Below, piece after piece: positions 7,595 to 15,500 of a DNA stretch of 39,774 bases. Source of the DNA: a bacterium (GTDB lineage Bacteria > Verrucomicrobiota > Kiritimatiellia > RFP12 > UBA1067); NCBI GenBank assembly GCA_025360845.1, contig JANYBJ010000193.1, forward strand, positions 1 through 39,774. Direction: 5' to 3'. The notes beneath the pieces were generated by a model. It searched no databases, had not been told where the DNA came from, and worked only from the letters and a program-made list of their open reading frames with translations. Each line of letters begins with the position of its first letter. Within the stretch, counting starts at the first letter, position 1. The position numbers and the translations under genes were made by a program.

Positions 7595-7798
7595 ATGGAC
7601 ACATCGACTATGGGCGCGTATCTGGGCGGGATCGTCCGGATAGTAACGACGCTGACAGGCGGCTATCTGGCGCAAAAGGGGCTTGCCTCGCAGGCCGAAA
7701 CCGAGGGCATAGCGGGTGCCCTGCTCATCGCGGTCACGGGCGTGTGGTCGATCATAGCGAAGCGCAGGGCTTTGCTGACGCCTCCCCCGGCAAAATAA
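7595..7798 (+). CDS. Small phage holin (Pam3-gp28-like)
   Basis: 67 residues with two hydrophobic segments, about 8-27 and 38-55, separated by a short polar turn (QKGLASQAETEG) and followed by a basic tail (AKRRA). The GGYLAQKGL segment and the ALLIAVTGVWSIIAKR segment match the pattern of small holins annotated as Pam3-gp28 family. It should assemble in the inner membrane and time lysis. AAGGAGAAGG lies just before ATG 7595. No endolysin gene is recognisable next to it. Confidence 0.7.
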   Translation: MDTSTMGAYLGGIVRIVTTLTGGYLAQKGLASQAETEGIAGALLIAVTGVWSIIAKRRALLTPPPAK

Positions 7799-7808
7799 GG
7801 CGGACGAA

Positions 7809-7988
7809 ATGGAAACGTACATCGTACAGAACGAGGCCGACGCGGATGGCAAGGTGTTCGTCCGGCGCGTGTCGGACAACAAGACGGCGCGGTGCAAGAT
7901 GAGTTGGCTTGAAACCGCCGAGGGCGGGACGTATCAGGCGATAAGCAAAACCAAGGCCATCCGCATGGACGGCCTCGAATGGGTCTAG
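7809..7988 (+). CDS. 59-residue conserved-looking phage ORF
   Basis: A small ORF, METYIVQNEADADGKVFVRR at its start and MDGLEWV at its end. It begins 10 bases after the holin stop and ends 19 bases before the lipoprotein start. Composition is balanced and fits two or three beta strands with a helix; no TM segment. Spacing and codon use like its neighbours argue that it is real, and there is no competing reading frame. Function unknown. Confidence 0.5.
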   Translation: METYIVQNEADADGKVFVRRVSDNKTARCKMSWLETAEGGTYQAISKTKAIRMDGLEWV

Positions 7989-8007
7989 GATGGGAAGGAC
8001 AAGAAAG

Positions 8008-8661
8008 ATGAAAAGGGTATTGTTCACAAGCGTGATTTTGCTGGCGGCGGGGTGCTTCACGGCGGGTTGCTTCACCTCGGCGGCGGCGAACACCAAAAAG
8101 ACGCTGAAGGACGGGACGGTGATCGAGTCCCGCGTGTCGATCATCGGGACCGGCGACAAGGTTTCGACCATCGCGGCCGAGGGCCTGTTCGCGGACGGGA
8201 GCGAGGCGGATCTGGGGGCCGGGTTTAAATCGGCCAACGCGGCCCAGCAGTCCACCGGGATTGGCGATACGCTCAAAGGCGTGGGAAGTCTCATGCAGGG
8301 CATGGCCGGATTCATGGCGGTGGCGCAGGGCGTCAAACTTCCCGCTGCGGCTGCGGCGGATGACGTGTCCGCCGAAAGCGCACCGGCTGAAAGTCGGCCG
8401 TCCATGTCAGAGGTGACGTACAGTACCGACGGATACGGGGGAGCGCCCGGACCTGCCGGTGAAGGGGTTTACGGGCGACCTTCGTGCGGGCGGTGCAGGG
8501 CTTATCACGCGGCGCATCCGGAAGCGTCAATCATCAATCTTGATGATCCCTCAAACCGGGCGGCGTTCTGGGCGGCGTTGCGACGTTTGGGGTTTAACGC
8601 CGCCAATGCCGCGTTGCCGGTCGCCGTCACCGCGACGGATTACACCCAAGCCGCAAAATGA
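8008..8661 (+). CDS. Phage-encoded lipoprotein with C-terminal CxxC, possible thioredoxin-like domain
   Basis: 217 residues from ATG 8008, preferred over ATG 7990 because GGAAGGA lies 8 bases upstream and the signal starts there. MKRVLFTSVILLAAGC is a lipoprotein signal (AAG-C16); a second Cys is at 21. A middle Gly/Ala/Met-rich part (residues 80-130) is followed by a linker. Residues about 155-217 carry C160-G-R-C163, then a strand (SIINLDD), a helix (RAAFWAALRRLGF) and a LPVAV segment with P204 where thioredoxin-fold proteins place the cis-proline. That order fits a minimal glutaredoxin-like domain, although the first strand is short. It may be an envelope-located thiol protein; this is tentative. 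Confidence 0.5.
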   Translation: MKRVLFTSVILLAAGCFTAGCFTSAAANTKKTLKDGTVIESRVSIIGTGDKVSTIAAEGLFADGSEADLGAGFKSANAAQQSTGIGDTLKGVGSLMQGMAGFMAVAQGVKLPAAAAADDVSAESAPAESRPSMSEVTYSTDGYGGAPGPAGEGVYGRPSCGRCRAYHAAHPEASIINLDDPSNRAAFWAALRRLGFNAANAALPVAVTATDYTQAAK

Positions 8662-8668
8662 ATCTGAC

Positions 8669-8688
8669 GGGGACGGGCCGCCGTCCCC
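8669..8688 (+). promoter_or_regulatory. GC-rich hairpin with flanking direct repeat
   Basis: A perfect 8-bp stem (GGGGACGG and CCGTCCCC) with a four-base loop. The 12-mer AATCTGACGGGG occurs at 8661-8672 and again at 8695-8706, on either side. It lies just before the tail tubular A start. No T-tract. It may act on mRNA stability or translation of the tail genes. Confidence 0.45.
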
Positions 8689-8711
8689 CTCCCGAATCTG
8701 ACGGGGTCAAC

Positions 8712-9275
8712 ATGACAGAGATCGACGTTTGCAATCTGGCGCTCGGGATGCTCGGGCACGACCGCACCATCACGGCGCTTGACGACGGGTCGGCCGAGGC
8801 GGCGCGCTGCTCGCTCTTCCTGCCGCGGGCGCGGCTGGCGGTCCTGGGGGCGCATCCGTGGGGCTTTCTGGCCCTGGAGACGCCGCAGCTTGAGGGCGGT
8901 CCCGCGCCGGACGGGAGGAGGTACTGTTACGAGCGGCCTTTCGAGGCGCTTCGGGTGGTCGGGCTGTCGGACCGGGCCGGGCTTCCCGTGCGCTTCGACT
9001 ACGTCAACGGCCTGCTGCTGGCGGACGCTCCCGAGGCGTGCGTGACCTACACGCTTGACAACGACAATCCGGACGACTGGCCGCCGAAGGTGCAGGACGC
9101 GGTGGCCGCCGATCTGGCGGCGAAGCTGGCGGGGCCGATGGGCGGAGACGCCTCGCAGGTGCAGCTCGCCCGCCAGTCTGCGGCGGTCTGCCTGCTGGAC
9201 GCGCGGGCGGCGGATGACAACGAGACGGCGTTCCGGGGCGTGCCGGGCAACCGCTACGCGGAAGCGAGGGGGTAG
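8712..9275 (+). CDS. Phage tail tubular protein A / head-tail connector (T7 gp11-like)
   Basis: 187 residues. The opening MTEIDVCNLALGMLGHD, followed by an ARCSLFLPRARLAVL segment and HPWGF, is the usual pattern of podoviral tail tubular A / gatekeeper proteins (N-terminal helical bundle, conserved Pro-Trp). ATG 8712 is chosen because the family starts directly at this motif; ATG 8658 would add 18 low-complexity residues encoded by the hairpin. The protein forms the ring between portal and nozzle. It is followed 3 bases later by the tail tubular B gene, as in T7-like phages. Confidence 0.75.
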   Translation: MTEIDVCNLALGMLGHDRTITALDDGSAEAARCSLFLPRARLAVLGAHPWGFLALETPQLEGGPAPDGRRYCYERPFEALRVVGLSDRAGLPVRFDYVNGLLLADAPEACVTYTLDNDNPDDWPPKVQDAVAADLAAKLAGPMGGDASQVQLARQSAAVCLLDARAADDNETAFRGVPGNRYAEARG

Positions 9276-9278
9276 CGC

Positions 9279-12200
9279 ATGGGCGGCTTACGCACGGTCC
9301 AGAACAGCTTCGTGAGCGGGGAGATCAGCCCGGCGCTCTACGGCAGGCATGACCTGAAGGCCTATTTCAACGGCGCGGCGCGGATCGAGAATTTCACCGT
9401 GCGCAAGGCGGGCGGCCTGCGGAAGCGGGCGGGAACGGACGTCCTTTTGGACCTTACGGACTTTCCGGGCTGCCGGCTGGTGCCGTTCTTCTACAGCCGC
9501 GACACCTCGTTCCTGCTGCTGTTCCAGGGCGGCAAGGTCTATGTGATCGGCAAGAACGCGGCGGGCGCCTACGACTTCCTGAAGCGTTACACGGGCGCGG
9601 CGGGAGGGTCGGGCTATTATCTTTTCGGGACGGGCGCGGATTGGGAGATTTACGCGCCGGACACGCAGTACGCGGACAAGGATCTGCCGGGCCTCAAGTG
9701 GTATCAGGCGGGCGACACCGTGTTCCTGACGTGCCCGGGCTACCAGGCGTGCCGGATACGGAGGCTGGCGGACCTCTCGTGGTCAGTCAGCTACATGACG
9801 GCCGCGGTGACGGTGCCGACGCCGGGGGCCCTGACCGCCGCGCCCTCGGGGTTCCACGACGTGTCGAGCGGCTACCCGGCCTCGCGGACGGACTACGCGC
9901 TGTTCGCGGTCAAGGGCGGGGTGGTGAGCGCGCCGCGCAAGGTGTCGGCTTCGGTGACGCTGCCGTGGATCGCGGGGGCGCAGGTGTCGCTGGCTTTCAC
10001 GCCGGACCTGGCGTCGGGGGTGGAAGGCTACTACATCGCCAAGAAGAGCGGGGCGTTTTACGGGATGCTGGCGGAGATGTGGCCGACGCGCGAGGCGGTG
10101 GGCCTGACGGCGGCACCCGCCAAGACCTACGCGTCCAGCGGGGTTCCCTCTGCCGGATGGGCGGCCTCGTGGCTGCTGAGTTCCGACCACGCGGCGGACC
10201 TGCGGGCTGCGGACCCGAACGCGAAGGCCTCCCGCGAGATCAAGATGCCGGTGAGCAAATACGCGGTGCATGTGCCCAAAGGCGCGGACGGCCTGGCCCG
10301 GGCGGTGTTCTACAAGTCCGGCGCAACGTTCAACGTCGGAAAGGTGCGGGTGTTCTTCGGGGCGCGGACTTCGGACGCGGCGCGCCAGAACGCGGTCGGG
10401 CCGGACTATTCTCACGCTCCCCCGCGCGTCATCGTGGAACACCTTGCCGGGACGGCGTGGGCGGCCGACTTCGACGGGGCGGCCCCCGGTGCGGCAAGCA
10501 CGGGCTATTCCGAGATCACGATAGCCTACGCGGGGACCACAACCAAGGTGCGGGTTTCCGTGGTTCCGGGTTCGGCTTCGGACACGGGCGTGGTGCTGCG
10601 CGGCATCGCCGTCATAAACCGGAGCGCGGCCTATCTGACGGCGGGGACGTGGACGCTGGAGTCTTCGGCTACGGCGTACGCGAGCGTCGGTGCCGAGGGG
10701 CTGACGGATTCGGCGTCCTGTTATTCGTCGGCTTATCTGGACGTGAACAGCGACGCCGAGGCCGCGGACCGGGACGCCTATGTCGAGAGGTCCTGCGCGC
10801 CCGCGCGTTACCTGAAGCCGCACGCGACGCCCTGCGCCCTGACGCTCTACGACTCGGGCTCCGGCGTGATGGCCGCCGCGGTGAAGCTGGCGGCGGCATC
10901 TCACTTCGCGGTGAACGAGATCCGCATTTATCCGGGCGCCGCCTGCGCGGGAAAGCCGCTGCACACGCCGGGCGTTCTCCAGACGAACACCAGCAACACG
11001 GCGGGATGCAAGATCCTCTACACCCTCAACGGCTCGACCTGGCTCAAGCTGGACGGGACCTTCTCGATCGCGGACCAGTACGGCGAGAATCCGGTGAGCA
11101 TCCAGATTCCTGAAACGACCGCGTCCGAGATCAGGGACGCGGCCATAGGCTGGGGCGTGGAACTGATCGCGGCGGACGCGTCAAAGCCGGTGCTGGTGCG
11201 CGGCGCGCAGTTCTTCGTGACGACCGTCGCGTCCAACTTCGTGGACCAGAACCACACGCCGGGAGCGCTCGTGGACGCGCAGACCTGTCTGTCCCCGGGC
11301 GATTCCGACATGGACTGCGAGATCGTGACGGTGTGGCAGCAGCGGACGGCGCTGGCGGCCTCGGCCTCGCTTCCCTTCACGCTGTGGTTCAGCCAGACGG
11401 GCGACCTGAACAACTGGTACGCGAACCGGCCGATGACGGACGGCGACGCCTTCAGCGTGTCTATCCCAGCGACGGTGGCGAGCAAGATCCTGCATCTTCT
11501 CTCCGACCGTCAGCTGACGGTCTTCACGGAGTCGGGCGTTTACGTGGTGGCCGGCAGCGACGGCGAGGGCTTCGGCTACCGGACGTGCCGGATCAACCGG
11601 GCGTGCGGCGTGGGCGCGTGCGGCGTCGCGCCGGTCTGGGTGCAGGCGGCGGCGCTCTATGTGGCTTCGGACGGGCGCACGCTGACGGAGCTGCGCTATG
11701 ACCTCGCGTCGGACGGGCTGGTCCCCATCGACCGCTCGGTGCTGTCGGCGCACCTGACGGAGACCGCCAACGTGTCGCGGCTCGCGTGGCAGCCCGCGCC
11801 CGACGGCCTGCTCTGGGTCCTGCTGGACGACGGCACGCTCTTGAGTTTCACCTACCTTCCGGAGCATGAGGTGTTCGCCTGGGCGCGGCATCCGCTCGCG
11901 GGCGGGGCCTGCGGGGTGCTGGACATCGTGGCCTCCGGATCTGTCGACGAGACGCGGGCCGGCTGCGAGGGAGCCGGGGACGTGTTCCTGCTGGTTTCGG
12001 CGGGCGGGCGGGTGACGCTCGAACGGCTGCGTTCCCCCTGCGCCTCGGATTGGCCCAGCCTCGCGGAGGCGGTCTGCCTCGACCGCATGCAGACGGTCCA
12101 CAACGCCGCCGCCAACGCCGATTTCCTTCCTGCCGTGCCGTATCCGGCCGGCGACGCGCTCACGGCCGTGAGTCTGGAGACGGGCGAGGTGCGGGCGTGC

Positions 12201-12599
12201 GTGGCGGGCTCCGAATCGGGAATAGTCAACGTGTCAGGCGCTCCCGTGAGCGGCATGTGGGCGCTGGGCTATCCCGCGGCGGCGCGGGTGGACACGCTGC
12301 GTCCGGAACTGCCTGACCGCAACGTGCAGGGCATCGCCAAGAACGTGACGGACATCCTGATCCGCGTGCGCCGGGCGCGGGGCGTCTCGGTGCGCCCCTC
12401 GGCGGGCGGGCTCGCCGACGTGACCACCCCGGCGCAGGCGGCTGCCGCGGGCGGGCGCATCGTCCTTTACTCCGGCGACTTCAAGGTGGTTCCGCGCGGT
12501 TACGTCAACACGCACGGCGGGATAACGGCGGGCTCTGCGGACCCGTGGCCGGCGGAGATCCTGAGTCTGGTGCAAACCGTGCAGATGGGGGAGGGCTGA
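9279..12599 (+). CDS. Phage tail tubular protein B / tail nozzle (T7 gp12-like), 1106 aa
   Basis: The N-terminus (LRTVQNSFVSGEISPALYGR, then ENFTVRKAGGLRKRAGT) is the hallmark of podoviral tail nozzle proteins. A central part carries beta-propeller and platform sequence, including FTLWFSQTGDLNNWY near residue 705, then SIPATVASKILHLLSDRQLTVFTE split by turns, and an EGFGYRTCRINRACGVGACG segment. At 1106 residues it is longer than T7 gp12 (about 800), with an inserted beta-rich region at about 340-600, possibly a carbohydrate- or fibre-binding insertion. It should form the distal tail tube with tail tubular A. The start has GAGGGGG about 6 bases upstream. Confidence 0.75.
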   Translation: MGGLRTVQNSFVSGEISPALYGRHDLKAYFNGAARIENFTVRKAGGLRKRAGTDVLLDLTDFPGCRLVPFFYSRDTSFLLLFQGGKVYVIGKNAAGAYDFLKRYTGAAGGSGYYLFGTGADWEIYAPDTQYADKDLPGLKWYQAGDTVFLTCPGYQACRIRRLADLSWSVSYMTAAVTVPTPGALTAAPSGFHDVSSGYPASRTDYALFAVKGGVVSAPRKVSASVTLPWIAGAQVSLAFTPDLASGVEGYYIAKKSGAFYGMLAEMWPTREAVGLTAAPAKTYASSGVPSAGWAASWLLSSDHAADLRAADPNAKASREIKMPVSKYAVHVPKGADGLARAVFYKSGATFNVGKVRVFFGARTSDAARQNAVGPDYSHAPPRVIVEHLAGTAWAADFDGAAPGAASTGYSEITIAYAGTTTKVRVSVVPGSASDTGVVLRGIAVINRSAAYLTAGTWTLESSATAYASVGAEGLTDSASCYSSAYLDVNSDAEAADRDAYVERSCAPARYLKPHATPCALTLYDSGSGVMAAAVKLAAASHFAVNEIRIYPGAACAGKPLHTPGVLQTNTSNTAGCKILYTLNGSTWLKLDGTFSIADQYGENPVSIQIPETTASEIRDAAIGWGVELIAADASKPVLVRGAQFFVTTVASNFVDQNHTPGALVDAQTCLSPGDSDMDCEIVTVWQQRTALAASASLPFTLWFSQTGDLNNWYANRPMTDGDAFSVSIPATVASKILHLLSDRQLTVFTESGVYVVAGSDGEGFGYRTCRINRACGVGACGVAPVWVQAAALYVASDGRTLTELRYDLASDGLVPIDRSVLSAHLTETANVSRLAWQPAPDGLLWVLLDDGTLLSFTYLPEHEVFAWARHPLAGGACGVLDIVASGSVDETRAGCEGAGDVFLLVSAGGRVTLERLRSPCASDWPSLAEAVCLDRMQTVHNAAANADFLPAVPYPAGDALTAVSLETGEVRACVAGSESGIVNVSGAPVSGMWALGYPAAARVDTLRPELPDRNVQGIAKNVTDILIRVRRARGVSVRPSAGGLADVTTPAQAAAAGGRIVLYSGDFKVVPRGYVNTHGGITAGSADPWPAEILSLVQTVQMGEG

Positions 12600-12602
12600 C
12601 GA

Positions 12603-13091
12603 ATGAAGCCGATCACCTTTGAACGGGCGGCACCGGCGGACGCCGAGGAACTGGCGGCGGACCTGCGGGACGCGGACGCCGAGGAGATGCGGCTGCACCT
12701 GGGCTTCGGCCCGGCGGAAGGCGTGGCGCTCTCGTGCTTCGCGTCGGACGCGTGCTTCGCGGGGCGCTGCGGCGGGCGGCTCTTCGCGCTCTTCGGCGTC
12801 TCCCGCGATTCGGTGCTGGCGGACACGGGCACGGTGTGGGCGCTCGGGACAAGGTCGATTGACGCTTCTCCGCGCGATTTCCTGCGGGGTTCCCCGGCGG
12901 GCCTGCGGCTGGCCATGGACGCGCTGCCGGACGTGGAGTCGTTCGGCAACTGGGTCCTTGTCCGGAACGGCGCGTCGGTGCGCTGGCTGCGCTGGCTCGG
13001 GGCCTGTTTTCATCCGGAGACGCTGCGGACGCCTTTCGGCGGCAGGTTCTGCCGGTTCACGCTGGGGAGGTCAACATGTGCTATGCGCTGA
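12603..13091 (+). CDS. Phage gp13-family internal virion protein (DUF2833/GNAT-like)
   Basis: 162 residues. The pattern FERAAPADAEELAADLRDAD at the N-terminus, FALFGVSRDSVLADTGTVWA in the middle and NWVLVRNGASVRWLRWLGA near the end matches T7 gp13-type proteins, which have an acetyltransferase-like fold. In T7 gp13 is linked to assembly of the internal core. GGGGGAGGG lies 8 bases before ATG 12603. The 3' end overlaps the gp14-like gene by 16 bases. Confidence 0.7.
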   Translation: MKPITFERAAPADAEELAADLRDADAEEMRLHLGFGPAEGVALSCFASDACFAGRCGGRLFALFGVSRDSVLADTGTVWALGTRSIDASPRDFLRGSPAGLRLAMDALPDVESFGNWVLVRNGASVRWLRWLGACFHPETLRTPFGGRFCRFTLGRSTCAMR

Positions 13092-13630
13092 TTGGTGGTG
13101 GACTTGCGGTCGCAGGCGCCGGAATGGCGGCCTACGGGCAGTACAAGCAGGGGCAGTTCCAGAAGGACATGTCAAAATACCAGGCGGGCCTGGACCGTCA
13201 GCGGGCGGGGTACGCGCAGAAACAGGGCGAGATCGAGGCGGCGGCCGCCGAGAAGAGGCACGGGCAGCTTGTGGGGGCTGGCCTGACGGCCTTCGCGGGA
13301 AACGGCGTGCTGCTCGAAGCCCGTCCCGATTCGGCGGCGGCGCTGTGGGAGGTTGACCAGGCCAGGTCGGCGGCGTACGACAAAGAGCTTATCAAAACCA
13401 ACGCCGAGCTTGCGGCGTGGGGCTTCAAGGCGAACGCCTCCATGCTCACCGCGCAGGGGTCTATGGCCGCGTGGGCGGGGACCGTTGGCGCGGCGGGTAC
13501 GGTCCTGAGCGGATCAGGCTCTGCCATGGCGACATATTCGTCCTTAAAACCATCCGGCGGCAACAGCGGCGGCAACAGCGGCGGTGGCGGCGGAGTCCAT
13601 GCGGACGGCTACGGCTACGGCGGAGACTAA
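13076..13630 (+). CDS. Internal virion (core/ejection) protein, T7 gp14-like
   Basis: 184 residues. It opens MCYALIGGGLAVAGAGMAAY, a hydrophobic Gly/Ala segment, followed by a long amphipathic helix rich in Gln/Ala/Lys (QGQFQKDMSKYQAGLDRQRA and on), a pattern typical of T7 gp14 / internal virion protein B. Such proteins are ejected first and form a pore in the outer membrane. The tail is Gly/Ser/Asn-rich and ends YGYGGD. Overlap with the gp13-like gene and the following gp15-like gene keeps the T7 core order. Confidence 0.75.
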   Translation: MCYALIGGGLAVAGAGMAAYGQYKQGQFQKDMSKYQAGLDRQRAGYAQKQGEIEAAAAEKRHGQLVGAGLTAFAGNGVLLEARPDSAAALWEVDQARSAAYDKELIKTNAELAAWGFKANASMLTAQGSMAAWAGTVGAAGTVLSGSGSAMATYSSLKPSGGNSGGNSGGGGGVHADGYGYGGD

Positions 13631-13649
13631 AAAGGAAAGGACTTTCATC

Positions 13650-15500
13650 ATGCCGACAGTACCGATGACGCCGATCAGCGGCCGCAACCTCGAACAGATT
13701 CCCGAAGTCATGAGCGCGCAGCCGCGCTTCGCGGCTGCCTACGGGGCGCTGGGTGAAGGGATGTCCGATTTCGGGAAAGGGACCTTCCAAGCCGTGAAAG
13801 AGATTGAGCGCGCCAAGGACGTCCGGGCGCGCGACGAGGCCCGGGACGCGCTGACGCAGTACACCTCCGAACTGAACGGCGTGTGGGGCGGCTCCGTCGA
13901 TCCGGCGACGGGCGAGGGCCGTCCCGGGCTCAAGCAGTCATCGGGCGCGGAAGCGGAGGGCGCGGCCCGCAGGCTCGGCGAGTGGCAGCGGGGCTGGCGA
14001 GACAATCCCGACGGGTCTTACGCGAAGCTGTCCCCCGACGCAAAAAAGTATTTCGACCCGGAGGCGCAGGGCGTCTGGTCGCGTTACGGCTCGCTGGCGC
14101 TCGACCACGAGTTCGACCAGACCCAGGCGCTCAAAGCCAAGGCGCGGGAGGCCTTCCTGGTCTCGCAGGAGGAGATGGCCGGAAACTTCCATTTCGACGG
14201 GGCGAAGTTCGCCGAGGCCGCGCCGGCGGCGGCGCGGGCCATGGCCGCGGCCAAGGTCGGGGCGGGACTCCTGAATCCCGGCGAGACGGACCCCGCCAGA
14301 CTGCGGTTCGCCAAACCGGAGTTCGCGGCGCTTTACGATTCCGAATACAGGGACGCGTCGGACGCGCTCAATTTCGACCGGGCCAAGACGCTTCTGTCCT
14401 CCGCCAAGACGCTGGGCGACGACGGCATGGCCGGCGAGCGCGTGGGCGTGGCCCGCGAGATCGCGAAGGGGCTGTCGCCCAAGCTGCAGGCGGCGGCCGG
14501 CGAGCTGGCGGCGGACGCCGAGGGCTACCGGAGCCACGTCAAGGCGGCGCGGGCCTCGGCCGAGAGGGAGGCCGACGCGCGGCGCGCGGACGCGATGTCT
14601 TCCGCGGTCGGCGCGGTGGAGCTGGATTACCACAGGGGGAAGTTCAAGACGCCGGACGAGGCTTTCGCGGCCTTGGACACGCTGGCTTCGGCCGGGGCCG
14701 AACCGGCCAAGGTGCTGGCGGCGCGGGAGAAGGTGGTCAAGATGCAGGACTCCTCCCGGGCGGCCGCCGAACTTTCCGCCAACCCTTCCACATGGGCCGA
14801 TAACGGAAAGGACGACACTCTGACGTATCTGGGCTTCAAGGGCGAGGTGGCGCGGGGCGACGCGCCGTGGCGGACCGAGGAGCGGCTGCTGGCGGCGGCG
14901 CGTTCCAAGGCCCTGACGAAACCGCAGTTCGAAGAGTTGTACGACACCAACCGCAAGGGCGTGGACGAACGCGAGAAGAAGGCCGTCGCGGCGGCGCTGG
15001 CGGCGGCTGCGGAGTTGGACGCGGGCGCCGTCGTTAGGGGCCTGGACTCCCCGGGCGATGCGGCGGGGGCCAAGGCGCGGGCGAAGCTCACGTCGTCGCT
15101 GCGCTACGATTACGGGCTTCTTTGGAACTTCGGGCGCAAAACAATCACGTCTCAGGAGTTCGACGACCTTGTGTCTGACACGCGGCGTTTCATCCAGGCC
15201 AATCCGGACAAGGACGCCTACCGCGATTTCGTCAAGCCGCTCATTTCCCCGAAGGTTGCCGCGGCCCGCGCGGTCGAGCTGTCGAAGAGGCTCAGCCTGA
15301 ATCCCGAAAATTCCGAACTGGCCAGGGAGGCCGGATATTATAAAGCCGTCGGCGGCATGGTCGACAAACCCATGAGCCAGAGACAGGCCGTGTCCAAGGC
15401 TTTCAACGCCGGGTCCCTGTCCGCCGTGGACGCGGCGCGCGAGGAGCGCGTCAGCAGGATGGCGGCCGGCTACGAGTTTCAACGCAAGGAGCCAAAATGA
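13650..15500 (+). CDS. Internal virion (core/ejection) protein, gp15-like
   Basis: 616 residues from ATG 13650 (GGAAAGGA about 9 bases upstream). It is almost entirely helical and rich in Ala, Asp, Arg and Lys, with repeated segments such as REIAKGLSPKLQAAAGELA and ALDTLASAGAEPAKVLAARE. No enzymatic motif is visible. Position between the gp14-like gene and the giant last gene, plus size and composition, fit gp15, which builds the periplasmic part of the ejection channel. The stop overlaps the next start (ATGA at 15497). The call rests mainly on gene order. Confidence 0.65.
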   Translation: MPTVPMTPISGRNLEQIPEVMSAQPRFAAAYGALGEGMSDFGKGTFQAVKEIERAKDVRARDEARDALTQYTSELNGVWGGSVDPATGEGRPGLKQSSGAEAEGAARRLGEWQRGWRDNPDGSYAKLSPDAKKYFDPEAQGVWSRYGSLALDHEFDQTQALKAKAREAFLVSQEEMAGNFHFDGAKFAEAAPAAARAMAAAKVGAGLLNPGETDPARLRFAKPEFAALYDSEYRDASDALNFDRAKTLLSSAKTLGDDGMAGERVGVAREIAKGLSPKLQAAAGELAADAEGYRSHVKAARASAEREADARRADAMSSAVGAVELDYHRGKFKTPDEAFAALDTLASAGAEPAKVLAAREKVVKMQDSSRAAAELSANPSTWADNGKDDTLTYLGFKGEVARGDAPWRTEERLLAAARSKALTKPQFEELYDTNRKGVDEREKKAVAAALAAAAELDAGAVVRGLDSPGDAAGAKARAKLTSSLRYDYGLLWNFGRKTITSQEFDDLVSDTRRFIQANPDKDAYRDFVKPLISPKVAAARAVELSKRLSLNPENSELAREAGYYKAVGGMVDKPMSQRQAVSKAFNAGSLSAVDAAREERVSRMAAGYEFQRKEPK

